NCBI GenBank assembly: GCA_964532145.1
Contig: CAZHGM010000026.1
Coordinates: 1 to 13,009 of the forward strand
From: JAPUDQ01 sp964532145
Lineage (GTDB): Bacteria; Patescibacteriota; Saccharimonadia; Saccharimonadales; Saccharimonadaceae
Reading direction: 5' to 3'
DNA length: 13,009 nt
Below are positions 1 to 6,925 of this stretch, one piece after another; position 1 is the stretch's first letter, and the number at the start of each line of letters is the position of its first letter. The notes beneath the pieces were generated by a model that had not been told where the DNA came from, ran no database searches, and worked only from the letters and a program-made list of their open reading frames with translations. The position numbers and the translations under genes were made by a program.

Positions 1-860
1 CTTTTTTCAGGGGTACAAAATATATACATCTCAAGCTTATTAAACTGATGGACGCGGAAAAGACCGCGGGTGTGCTTGCCGTACGTCCCAGCTTCCTTGC
101 GGTAGCACGGGCTATAGCCAACATAACAAAGCGGTAGTTTGTCTTCGTCGATAATCTCATCGGCATGATATCCCGTCAGAGGGGCTTCTGCTGTCCCGAT
201 TAATGTCAGGTCTTCACCCTCGACAAAGTATTCATTGCCGCTTTTATCACCTTTTGGCGCGAACCCCGCCCCCTCGGCAATCCTTGTATTAACCATGTGA
301 GGCACGGTGAGATAGGTGAAGCCTTTTTTCGTCACAAAATCCAGCGCGAACTGTGTGATTGCATTCTCCAGTAGCGCCAGATCGCCTTTTAGATAGTAAA
401 ATTTCGCCCCTGCCGCTTTCGCGCCGCGCTCGAAATCAACCCAATCACGTTTTGTAGCAAAATCCAAGTGGTCTTGAGCACCGGTTTTTTGATCGCCGAC
501 TTTTTTGATCTCGACGCTGTCTTCTTCGCCACCAAGCGGCACATCTTCAAAGATAATGTTTGGTATTCCGGCAAGTAGCGGCATATACTCAGCGTCTATC
601 GAAGCAAAGTATTCTTCCTGCTTAGCAAGTTCCAGCTTAATCTGTTTGCCTTCGTCAATCAACGTCTGGTCAGGCTTGCCACCTTTCATTTTAGCGGCAT
701 TATCATTGCGGCGAGCCCGCAGTTCATCAACACGCTGCATCAACTCTCGACGATCGTCATCCAGCTTGAGTAATGTTTTAATATCAACTTCATAACCTTT
801 TTGTTTGGCCGACTCCTGGACACGATCAGCATTATCCCGAATAAAACGAATATCTAACAT
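1..860 (-). CDS. serS: Seryl-tRNA synthetase, N-terminal 286 codons (C-terminus beyond the window)
   Basis: Charges tRNA-Ser with serine in the cytoplasm. Reading leftwards from the ATG at 860, the 286 visible residues start with MLDIRFIRDNADRV, the typical SerRS N-terminus. A charged helical region at about residues 30-95 matches the coiled-coil tRNA-binding arm. The class II core follows: the TAE serine-binding motif at 223-225, and motif 2 with R254 and E256 in CYRKEAG, then RGLFRVHQF. Motif 3 lies beyond the left edge, so the gene is partial only because the window ends. No Shine-Dalgarno precedes the ATG; instead an extended -10 (TGATATACT) ends 6 bases upstream, suggesting a leaderless message. 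A divergent gene remnant starts about 55 bases away. Product identity is certain from the motifs; the leaderless reading is inference. Confidence 0.97.
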   Translation of the reverse strand, partial: MLDIRFIRDNADRVQESAKQKGYEVDIKTLLKLDDDRRELMQRVDELRARRNDNAAKMKGGKPDQTLIDEGKQIKLELAKQEEYFASIDAEYMPLLAGIPNIIFEDVPLGGEEDSVEIKKVGDQKTGAQDHLDFATKRDWVDFERGAKAAGAKFYYLKGDLALLENAITQFALDFVTKKGFTYLTVPHMVNTRIAEGAGFAPKGDKSGNEYFVEGEDLTLIGTAEAPLTGYHADEIIDEDKLPLCYVGYSPCYRKEAGTYGKHTRGLFRVHQFNKLEMYIFCTPEK

Positions 861-866
861 ATTTTT

Positions 867-875
867 AGTATATCA
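867..875 (-). promoter_or_regulatory. Extended -10 promoter of serS
   Basis: On the minus strand TG-A-TATACT is an extended -10 element whose last base lies 6 bases before the serS ATG at 860. A start site about 7 bases downstream would fall on or next to the A of the start codon. No clear -35 hexamer is visible at the normal distance, which is usual for extended -10 promoters. Confidence 0.6.
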
Positions 876-881
876 CATCTG

Positions 882-910
882 TTGTTGTATGCTGTTGTTG
901 AAACTATAGA
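882..910 (+). promoter_or_regulatory. Putative promoter reading into the nucleotidyltransferase-like remnant
   Basis: TTGTTG at 882-887 and TATAGA at 905-910 are separated by exactly 17 bases, a plausible sigma-70 type promoter. It is divergent from and interleaved with the serS promoter. The predicted start site is about 917, at the TTG that would open the following reading frame. Confidence 0.4.
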
Positions 911-915
911 GTGGC

Positions 916-1191
916 TTGGAATCGGCCTTCCGACTTGGCTATCTTGCGTTACCCGCTCCCAAGGACTCACTCCTGCCTGTTGATATGGTGAAAACTAGAG
1001 GCGGCCTTGGCGACACGTTTGAGGAATATGCTACGTCTGGTGAGATGATGCAGAGCGGCTTACGAGTGGTAAGTATTGACGATCTTCTACGAACAAAAGG
1101 TGGCTACAACCCTCTACGAACTCCTGAACAAGTAGCTGCAGATGCCTACGACATAGAATTATTACGTAGTCTCCTAACCGGGCGCTCCTAG
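916..1191 (+). pseudogene. C-terminal part of a nucleotidyltransferase-like protein, probably 5'-truncated
   Basis: The frame is closed by a TAG at 907 and has only a TTG as an early start, giving 91 residues. The second half, with TFEEY, GLRVVSIDDLLRTK and DAYDIELL, resembles the C-terminal part of small nucleotidyltransferase-fold proteins (MNT/AbiEii-like, DUF1814-like), where a helix with 'DLL-K' and a later 'D-DI-L' are typical. The N-terminal catalytic GS-D-D region of such proteins is absent, and there is no room for it before serS. I therefore read it as a remnant left after the front of the gene was lost. An alternative is a short functional protein read from the TTG, since a promoter sits just before it, or from the ATG at 985. 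No Shine-Dalgarno supports either. Family assignment is tentative. Confidence 0.45.
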
Positions 1192-1204
1192 AGTAAATCT
1201 GATA

Positions 1205-2563
1205 TCACTCTGTTCGCAGTGCTTCAATCGGGTCAAGCTTAGCGGCCTTTCGAGCAGGAAACCAACCGGCTAACATCGCGACAAGCATCAGCCCCGCAAC
1301 CAGCCCCGCAATTGGCCAGAATTCAAATACCAGTATGCGGTTGTCGCCGATGCTCAGTTTGTCGCTCAACCATGGGTTAACGAGGACCCCTCCGCTCCAG
1401 GCAATCAGAGAACCGATAACCCCACCTAAGAACCCGATCCACGCTGCCTCGTACTGAAATAGCCTGCGAACATGGCGACCTCTCATACCGAGCGCTTTCA
1501 TGAGGCCAATTTCCCGCGTTCGCTCGAGCACACTGATGTACTGGGTGTTGATAATGCCAAATACGCTGGCGATCAACGCGAGAGCGCCAAAACCGATCAC
1601 GATTCCTTGCAATAGATTGACAATCGTAAATATCAATTTCTGCAAATCCTTGGCTGTCATCGCGTAGACACCATTCTTTTCGATCTGCGTAGCCACGGTT
1701 TCGGCATCAACGCCCTGCTTGGCAATGGCGTAGGCGGAAATATAGGTCTGATATTGCTTGGTTCCCTCTGTAAGATAATTTGACAGCTCTTCAGCACGCT
1801 GTTGCGATATAAACAATGCTGAACTAGCCGAGAAGCTCGTCGATGATTTGGCGCTGACAGCTGCGACGGTGAGTGCCACGTCTTTCACCTCAGGCAAAGT
1901 AAGTGCCTCGACAGCCGCAACACCGCCAGACACAAATGCTGCCCGTAGCTCGTCTTCCGTTGGAGTTTTGGTTGATTTGATCAGGTGCAGTGTGACGCGC
2001 TTACCAACTAATTCCTGAGGGCGGTAGCCGATAGTGGGTGCAAACCCTTCTGGCAAAACAATCGTATCATTACCAATCTGTTTTCCCAGAGGCGGTAAGC
2101 TACCCGCGGCAATCTCGGCACGTACGGTCGGATCGTAGGTGGTTATATCTGTCGTGTATTTCTTATCCTTACCTTCAAACGTAACATATTCGGCCTTGAC
2201 AATGTATGAGGGCACGACAGATTCCACGCCGTCAACATGCGACAATGTGTCAAGATCAGCTTTGGTCAGCGTGTCGAATGTTGCGCCGCGAAACTGCGTG
2301 GCATCTGCGCTATATTCCTGAAGGCCATAGGTGTCACCGTTGCTCATCTCAGTCATTTTTTTATCTTTAACAACAATAATCGACTGCGGATCCACATTGC
2401 TGGTAATAAGCTTGTCAGCATAGTGGCGAGCTCCCGTCCCGCCGGCAAGCGCAAGTGTTAGGGTAAACGCACCAACGGCGATTGCCAGACTCGTCAAAAG
2501 TGTTCGTGCCTTGGCACTTCCGAGACTGCGCCAGGCTCGCCGAAGTGAATCAATCAGTTTCAC
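1205..2563 (-). CDS. MacB/FtsX-family ABC transporter permease
   Basis: Membrane subunit of a MacB-type (type VII) ABC system, probably exporting a substrate or acting mechanically across the membrane rather than importing. The 452 residues show one N-terminal membrane helix (about 21-41). A long extracytoplasmic domain of about 260 residues (MacB_PCD position) follows, then three C-terminal helices forming an FtsX domain (about 310-345, 372-395 and 410-438). The family's usual ending, WFPARKAAKLDPIEALRTE, is present. The start is a GTG at 2563 whose last two bases belong to the TGA stop of the upstream ATPase gene (GTGA), so the two are translationally coupled. The substrate cannot be told from sequence. 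It converges with the nucleotidyltransferase remnant, leaving a 13-base gap. Confidence 0.93.
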   Translation of the reverse strand: MKLIDSLRRAWRSLGSAKARTLLTSLAIAVGAFTLTLALAGGTGARHYADKLITSNVDPQSIIVVKDKKMTEMSNGDTYGLQEYSADATQFRGATFDTLTKADLDTLSHVDGVESVVPSYIVKAEYVTFEGKDKKYTTDITTYDPTVRAEIAAGSLPPLGKQIGNDTIVLPEGFAPTIGYRPQELVGKRVTLHLIKSTKTPTEDELRAAFVSGGVAAVEALTLPEVKDVALTVAAVSAKSSTSFSASSALFISQQRAEELSNYLTEGTKQYQTYISAYAIAKQGVDAETVATQIEKNGVYAMTAKDLQKLIFTIVNLLQGIVIGFGALALIASVFGIINTQYISVLERTREIGLMKALGMRGRHVRRLFQYEAAWIGFLGGVIGSLIAWSGGVLVNPWLSDKLSIGDNRILVFEFWPIAGLVAGLMLVAMLAGWFPARKAAKLDPIEALRTE

Positions 2564-3252
2564 CGTTTCGCCTGCCGTTTACGAATAATTTGGGTAACTT
2601 GCCCGTCCTTCATGTGGATTTGCATATCGCATTTTGCCGCAAGATCGCTATCATGCGTCACAATAACTAGCGTACTGCCGAGTTTACGATTGAAATCAAA
2701 CAAGAGCTTCTCGATTTTTGCCCCGGTAACACTATCAAGATTGCCAGTTGGCTCGTCGGCAAATATTATCCGCGGCATATTGACGATCGCCCGAGCAATT
2801 GCTAGCCGTTGCTTCTGACCCCCGGAAAGATTTTTAGCTTTTTGATTTGTTTTGTCCTCTAGACCCACTTGTTGCAATGCCGCCGATATCCTGTTTTTGC
2901 GACGGCTTCCACTCACTCCGGCAATCTCCAGAGGAAGCGATACATTATGGTAGCAGGATTCGTTAGCTTGAACAAAAAATGCCTGAAAAATGAACCCGAT
3001 TTTCTGGGCTCGGAACACATCAAGCTGTTTTTGTTTGAGAGCCGAAATGTCCTCACCGTCAATTACGACCGTACCCTTGCTCGGATGATCAAGCCCGCTC
3101 ATGATATGCATGAGTGTGCTTTTACCCGAACCGCTCCGGCCAACAATGGCGGCACTCGAACCATCAGGAATAGTAAATCCTACCGACTCAAGTGCCGTAA
3201 ACGCCTGAACTTTTTTGCCATACACTTTGCCGACTTCCACAACCTCAATCAT
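2560..3252 (-). CDS. MacB/LolD-type ABC transporter ATP-binding protein
   Basis: Cytoplasmic ATPase partner of the downstream FtsX-type permease. The 230 residues are full length for the LolD/MacB/FtsE class. Motifs in order: Walker A GRSGSGKST (38-46), Q-loop glutamine at 90 in FIFQ, signature LSGGQ (142-146), Walker B IIFADEP with D166 and E167, the D-loop GNLDS, and switch histidine 200 in VTHD. All catalytic residues are present, so the protein should be active. ATG at 3252 follows a TATACT -10 with only 8 bases between, so the message may be almost leaderless. AGAAGG lies just before the ATG but too close for a normal Shine-Dalgarno. A longer plus-strand frame runs antisense through this gene but belongs to no protein. 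Confidence 0.95.
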   Translation of the reverse strand: MIEVVEVGKVYGKKVQAFTALESVGFTIPDGSSAAIVGRSGSGKSTLMHIMSGLDHPSKGTVVIDGEDISALKQKQLDVFRAQKIGFIFQAFFVQANESCYHNVSLPLEIAGVSGSRRKNRISAALQQVGLEDKTNQKAKNLSGGQKQRLAIARAIVNMPRIIFADEPTGNLDSVTGAKIEKLLFDFNRKLGSTLVIVTHDSDLAAKCDMQIHMKDGQVTQIIRKRQAKR

Positions 3253-3260
3253 TACCTTCT

Positions 3261-3266
3261 AGTATA
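3261..3266 (-). promoter_or_regulatory. -10 element of the MacB-type ABC operon
   Basis: TATACT on the minus strand ends 8 bases before the ATG at 3252. No good -35 hexamer is visible 16-18 bases upstream. The predicted start site is 1-3 bases from the start codon. Confidence 0.5.
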
Positions 3267-3291
3267 CATGCTATCACCTCTTAAAACAGCA

Positions 3292-3320
3292 TTGTTATCC
3301 ATAAGCATAATTGCTATAGT
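3292..3320 (+). promoter_or_regulatory. Sigma-70 type promoter of the sensor kinase gene
   Basis: TTGTTA (3292-3297), a 17-base spacer and TATAGT (3315-3320), with TG-C before the -10 making it an extended -10. This is the best-formed promoter in the window. The predicted start site is near 3327, leaving a leader of about 28 bases. A small CGCG-TATCA-CGCG hairpin (3329-3341) would lie at the extreme 5' end of that leader. Confidence 0.65.
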
Positions 3321-3354
3321 GAAGAAAGCGCGTATCACGCGAAGAGACACAAAC

Positions 3355-5298
3355 ATGAACAGCACGAATGTGACACCAGTTAGCATTGCGGTATTTCTCT
3401 TAATGGCCGTCTGTCTTGTTGTGCATGTGATCCCTGCCTCAGCACAATCGACGCTAAGGGTGCAGGTCGGTCCTGTGATTATCGATGTATGCCCCAATAT
3501 TCTAGGGGTCCAAGACAATATCCCGCCAGGTATGGAGATCAATGCAACTGGTGACTGCATTACCCCGCCGCCAGTTATTGCAGATGCCTGCGCCAACATC
3601 GACGGCCTACAAACAACTATTCCAGCCGGGTATTATCAGAATAGCTCGGGAAGCTGCTTTCCTCAACCTGATCCACCCGTTGATGTATGTCCTAACATAT
3701 TTGGTATGCAGAGCATTGTGCCCTCTGGCCTCAACGTCGATGTCACCGGACGCTGTATCACGCCACCAGCAGATGAATGTCCAAATATTTCTGGGCCACA
3801 ACCGACCATTCCGCTTGGCATGATCAGCGTTGACGGCGTGTGCTTTACCCCACTACCAAGCACGACCGATAACGACCTACCGTCGAGTGAAAATTCGACA
3901 CAATCACATGGCGGCCTCATTCCTGCACTGCGCGAATACAAGAATGTTTCTGCCGCTCTTACCCCAGTCATTGAGCCGTTCGTCAACCTTGTTCCTGAGT
4001 CAGTGAAACAAATCGTCAAGTCCGTGCCGCGCAGTGTTGCACGAACCGTCCCCTACTATATATTTGGCATGCTCGCGCTTGTATCGCTCATCCTCGCCAC
4101 GCAGTCGCTCCAAGAGCTAACTGCCATGAGACGGCTTATGCTCGTACGCAAACGCGAGAAAGATATCGCCGAGCAAAAAGATAACTTTATCACGCTTGCC
4201 TCACACTACCTGCGTACCCCGTTAACATTAATGCGTAATGGCATCGATACAGTCACCGCACTCAAAGAGGTTAAACCAGTGAAGATCACTCCACTCCGTG
4301 ATACGATCCATAGCATGGAAGAAGATATTCGCAGCATACTTGAGCGTATCGACAACAACGAAATACTCAAGCACATCAAGGCGCCAGAACATACGTCAAA
4401 AACACCCAGCATTATTCGGTCGCCATTTTTGTGGGGCCCGATCATAGGAAGTACTGTCATTGCGTTACTCGCGAATTTTTTACTCGGCGTCGTCGCAGAT
4501 GTTGACCTTGGAACAGCCAATTTGTTCTTTCAGACGGTTGTTATCCTTGCGGTAAGTATGCTGTTTTATACCGCCATCCGAAACTTTTACCTTCACAGAC
4601 AACGCCGCCAGCACCAGCAAAATCTTCTGCAGCACGAACATGCGGTTGATGTGGCCCGCAATAGCTTCATCGAACAATCCACTACTGTGCTGTCTCGTGG
4701 CCTGACACGTGTATACAATAATCGTCACCTACTTGGTTCGGCGCCTTCGGCTCGCTTCTTTGACGAAGGCTATATCCGGTTCAACACTATGCTTGAAAAA
4801 TTCATACTACTCAGTCATATCAAAGGCCTACACGAATACGACACAGAACCCCTTCAGCTCGCCCATACCGTTGATGGTATTTTGCAGTCGTATAACGATC
4901 GTGCGGCAGATCAGCGCATAACAATTGTAAATGACATCAATCGAGGGATAGTAACGAAACAAAACCGAACACTGTTCGAGTTCATTATTCGTTCTGTCAT
5001 CGACAACGCTATCAAATTCAATGTTCCAAACGGCACAATCCATATAAGCGCCGATACCTCGACCAAGCAGCTAATCCTATCTATCCGTGACAGTGGGATT
5101 GGTATATCAAAAGACGAGCTATCCCAGCTATTCCAGCCTTTCTCCCGAACAAACTCTGCGTTGCAGTTTAACTACGAGGGGCTAGGATTCAGCTTGTTCC
5201 TAGATAAAATCATTGCGGACTACATCGGTAGTAGTATCGCGGCTACATCGAGCACAGAGCACGGCACAAACATTACTCTGCGTAGCTCACTATCCTAA
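3355..5298 (+). CDS. Membrane histidine kinase with CPNI repeats and split kinase core
   Basis: Predicted sensor kinase of 647 residues. Order: signal peptide (1-30, cleavage after ASA); four two-cysteine repeats (44-166); a linker; membrane helix 1 (about 233-250); a HisKA-like helix with phospho-acceptor H284 in SHYLRTPLT; membrane helices 2 (about 359-380) and 3 (about 388-408); a second, degenerate HisKA-like helix (about 430-455, T444 where the histidine would be); and a HATPase domain. The ATPase shows N-box N551, G1 DSGIGI (579-584), F-box LFQPF and G2 YEGLGFS (607-613). Topology is consistent: repeats outside, both kinase parts inside. ATG 3355 was chosen because it begins the signal peptide, lies 34 bases after a good promoter and avoids the divergent ABC gene. 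No response regulator is in the window. Kinase family is certain from motifs; activity of the split layout is inferred. Confidence 0.9.
   Translation: MNSTNVTPVSIAVFLLMAVCLVVHVIPASAQSTLRVQVGPVIIDVCPNILGVQDNIPPGMEINATGDCITPPPVIADACANIDGLQTTIPAGYYQNSSGSCFPQPDPPVDVCPNIFGMQSIVPSGLNVDVTGRCITPPADECPNISGPQPTIPLGMISVDGVCFTPLPSTTDNDLPSSENSTQSHGGLIPALREYKNVSAALTPVIEPFVNLVPESVKQIVKSVPRSVARTVPYYIFGMLALVSLILATQSLQELTAMRRLMLVRKREKDIAEQKDNFITLASHYLRTPLTLMRNGIDTVTALKEVKPVKITPLRDTIHSMEEDIRSILERIDNNEILKHIKAPEHTSKTPSIIRSPFLWGPIIGSTVIALLANFLLGVVADVDLGTANLFFQTVVILAVSMLFYTAIRNFYLHRQRRQHQQNLLQHEHAVDVARNSFIEQSTTVLSRGLTRVYNNRHLLGSAPSARFFDEGYIRFNTMLEKFILLSHIKGLHEYDTEPLQLAHTVDGILQSYNDRAADQRITIVNDINRGIVTKQNRTLFEFIIRSVIDNAIKFNVPNGTIHISADTSTKQLILSIRDSGIGISKDELSQLFQPFSRTNSALQFNYEGLGFSLFLDKIIADYIGSSIAATSSTEHGTNITLRSSLS
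3484..3852 (+). repeat. Four tandem two-cysteine 'CPNI' protein repeats in the sensor domain
   Basis: Within the kinase, four units share D-x-C-P/A-N-I-x-G-x-Q, then P-x-G, then G-x-C-(I/F). Cysteines are C46/C68, C79/C101, C112/C134 and C142/C163, spaced 22, 22, 22 and 21 residues. Units begin at residues 44, 77, 110 and 140. DNA identity between units is modest, so this is an old protein repeat, not a recent DNA duplication. The paired cysteines outside the membrane suggest one disulfide per unit. I recall similar units in surface proteins of candidate-phyla bacteria but cannot verify that here. Confidence 0.85.
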
Positions 5299-6434
5299 AC
5301 GATTTTATAGGGATCTTTGGAGAACTGATATTTAATGTGCAGGACTTGCATGCCAGCACCAACGATAACCGAAACCATGACTGCAAAAATATTAATAAAC
5401 GGTATAGTAAACAGTACCCCCAGAATAGCTGCGCCCACCACTCCTACAAGTAGCGCGTTCGTCGCTCGTTTTTGTAGCGCGAGCGTACCCAGGTAGTATG
5501 AAGCGAATACGACGGAGCAGACAAGGACCAACCCATAGGCCAACATAAGTGCAAGAGCGGCGAGCATGCCAACACCTGTTACGAACAATGCGATAACGAG
5601 TGCCGGGACCAGTACAATCCATCCCACGCCTGCCAAAAATGCCAGCAGCATAGATCGTACTGGAAGGACCGATGCGGTATGGATCAATCGCGGTACTAGG
5701 AGCACCATCAGAACCGAAAAGAGCATTAACATGATGATGCTAAATACTACTGCACCGATGCTAAAGCCGCTTTTTTGAGTTTGAGCACTTGCCGTGTGGT
5801 GTACTTCACCCTGCACTGCACCTTCCGGTATAGAACTTGCCTGTGGGGACGTGTATGCAATATTGCCTGCAATACGTCCACTACCCGATACGTTCAACTG
5901 TGACACCTGTGCTGTCACATTCCGCCCGATTAGGCTTGTGATATCCAGAGTCTCGGCACCAACCATGGCATCACGGCCAACGGTGCCATTTAGGTGTACC
6001 GTACTGCTACCCACGGTAAGATCACGGCCAAGTTTCGCACTTTCGGCAAGCGTAAACGTTGCGGCCGCACCTGATACACTCCCCTGGACAGTTCCTTCAA
6101 ACGTCAACGTCGAAGCAGCCGCGCGCACATCACCGCTGACAGTACCGGAAATTATCACGGTTTCTCCTGCGCAGAGCACATCGCCTTCCACTGATCCTTT
6201 GATAGTAACATTCTGACCGGCACAGTAGAGATCGCCCTTAATTGTGCCCTCCACCGTCACGGTACTGCCTGCGAGATACGCTGAGCCTTCAATCACTTGG
6301 CTGGCACCGACTGTGGCATTGCCATTTTCTGATGCAATGTTTATCGATTCTGCACGTGTCGACGTGCTAAAAAATACCCCGCCGATCAGCAGCCCCGCTA
6401 CTCCTACAAGACCCAATAGTAGTTGTTTTCGCAT
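5295..6434 (-). CDS. Secreted bactofilin-like (polymer-forming) beta-helix protein with C-terminal membrane domain
   Basis: 379 residues. A signal peptide (about 1-28, ending STRA) is followed by a bactofilin/DUF583-like right-handed beta-helix (about 38-212) and a C-terminal region of four or five hydrophobic helices (about 225-365). The helix repeats are very regular: G-D/S at 67, 84, 101 and 118 give an exact 17-residue period, with further rungs near 136, 153 and 170. C71 and C88 occupy the same place in adjacent rungs. Bactofilins normally polymerise in the cytoplasm; the signal peptide puts this one outside, anchored in the membrane, so a role in envelope shape or surface structure is plausible but inferred. 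The ATG immediately follows the TAA of the upstream 55-codon gene, preceded by a G-rich GAGGGGGTG, so coupling is likely. Its TAG overlaps the convergent kinase stop by 4 bases. Confidence 0.88.
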   Translation of the reverse strand: MRKQLLLGLVGVAGLLIGGVFFSTSTRAESINIASENGNATVGASQVIEGSAYLAGSTVTVEGTIKGDLYCAGQNVTIKGSVEGDVLCAGETVIISGTVSGDVRAAASTLTFEGTVQGSVSGAAATFTLAESAKLGRDLTVGSSTVHLNGTVGRDAMVGAETLDITSLIGRNVTAQVSQLNVSGSGRIAGNIAYTSPQASSIPEGAVQGEVHHTASAQTQKSGFSIGAVVFSIIMLMLFSVLMVLLVPRLIHTASVLPVRSMLLAFLAGVGWIVLVPALVIALFVTGVGMLAALALMLAYGLVLVCSVVFASYYLGTLALQKRATNALLVGVVGAAILGVLFTIPFINIFAVMVSVIVGAGMQVLHIKYQFSKDPYKIV

Positions 6435-6602
6435 TTACACCCCCTCTGGTCGTACACCGATGTCACTCAGTGCAAACCCATGATTTTCTAGTACTTCGAC
6501 TGCTAATTCGGCATCACCATGTTTGTACTCATGGGCGACAGCATCCAGGAACTCGCCCGCGTTTTCAAATAGCTCACCGTTAAATTCATATACCGGATCC
6601 AT
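6435..6602 (-). CDS. Small acidic protein, 55 residues, function unknown
   Basis: The protein starts MDPVYEFNGELFENAG and ends GVRPEGV. It is acidic, has no membrane segment or signal peptide, and looks like a compact alpha-rich domain. I do not recognise the family. The start at 6602 is chosen over an in-frame upstream ATG because GAGGAGG lies 6 bases before it, one of the best Shine-Dalgarno sites in the window. The stop TAA touches the ATG of the bactofilin-like gene, so the two form an operon and probably share a promoter at 6627-6657. Association with a surface polymer protein is the only functional hint. Confidence 0.75.
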   Translation of the reverse strand: MDPVYEFNGELFENAGEFLDAVAHEYKHGDAELAVEVLENHGFALSDIGVRPEGV

Positions 6603-6626
6603 GCCATACCTCCTCTTTCTGCCTTC

Positions 6627-6657
6627 ACTATACACTAATCGCCATATCTAGCGTCAA
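6627..6657 (-). promoter_or_regulatory. Promoter of the 55-residue protein / bactofilin operon
   Basis: On the minus strand TTGACG (6657-6652) is followed 19 bases later by TATAGT (6632-6627), or 17 bases later by TGTATA in the same place. The -35 matches consensus in five of six positions. The transcript would carry a leader of roughly 18 bases containing the GAGGAGG ribosome binding site. Confidence 0.55.
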
Positions 6658-6692
6658 GCCGTGCCCACTCTCATACCAGCTACATGATGCGG

Positions 6693-6729
6693 TATACTAT
6701 AAGTACACTAATCTACACCATAAGGAGGT
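6693..6729 (+). promoter_or_regulatory. -10 element and ribosome binding site of the YegP-like gene
   Basis: TATACT at 6693-6698 (or TACACT at 6704-6709) can serve as the -10; no convincing -35 is seen. AAGGAGGT at 6722-6729 is a near-perfect Shine-Dalgarno, with GGAGG ending 5 bases before the ATG at 6734. It shows that this organism uses the standard anti-Shine-Dalgarno. Confidence 0.6.
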
Positions 6730-6733
6730 ACCT

Positions 6734-6910
6734 ATGGCCAAGTTTGAGGTATATGAGAGTGCAAACGGCTACCGCTGGCGTTTAAAGGCTGGCAACGGTG
6801 AAGTTGTCGCAACTGGTGAAGAGTATGCGAGCAAAGATGGTGCTGTGCGCGGCTGCGAAGCTGTGGCTCGAGCTGCATCCGAGGCGGAAATTGTCGAAGT
6901 AGAAAAGTAA
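6734..6910 (+). CDS. YegP/DUF1508 family protein, single domain
   Basis: 58 residues: MAKFEVYESANGYRWRLKAG, then NGEVVATGEEYASKDGA and a short acidic tail. The pattern F-E-x-Y ... G-x-Y-R-W-R-L-x-A-x-N-G-E-x-x-A ... Y-x-S-K is the DUF1508 signature. E. coli YegP carries two such units in about 110 residues; this protein has one. The family is small and cytoplasmic, and its biochemical role is not established to my knowledge. The start is fixed by the strong Shine-Dalgarno. A strong hairpin terminator follows the stop by 15 bases, so the gene appears monocistronic. Confidence 0.9.
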   Translation: MAKFEVYESANGYRWRLKAGNGEVVATGEEYASKDGAVRGCEAVARAASEAEIVEVEK

Positions 6911-6925
6911 TCCCAGGTGAAATAC

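Noticed and set aside
1190..1211. AGAGT ... ACTCT inverted repeat between the convergent remnant and ABC permease genes
   Set aside because: Only 5 bp with no U-tract; too weak to call a terminator.
2869..3354. In-frame N-terminal extension of the histidine kinase frame by 162 codons
   Set aside because: It runs antisense through the intact ABC ATPase gene, shows no family likeness, and the signal peptide and promoter place the real start at 3355.
5794..6216. 140-codon plus-strand open frame
   Set aside because: Antisense to the bactofilin-like gene; its proline/threonine/serine repetition mirrors the 17-residue beta-helix repeats.
6603..6635. Upstream start adding 11 residues to the 55-residue protein
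   Set aside because: The GAGGAGG ribosome binding site lies downstream of that ATG and is placed for the ATG at 6602; the upstream ATG also overlaps the predicted -10.
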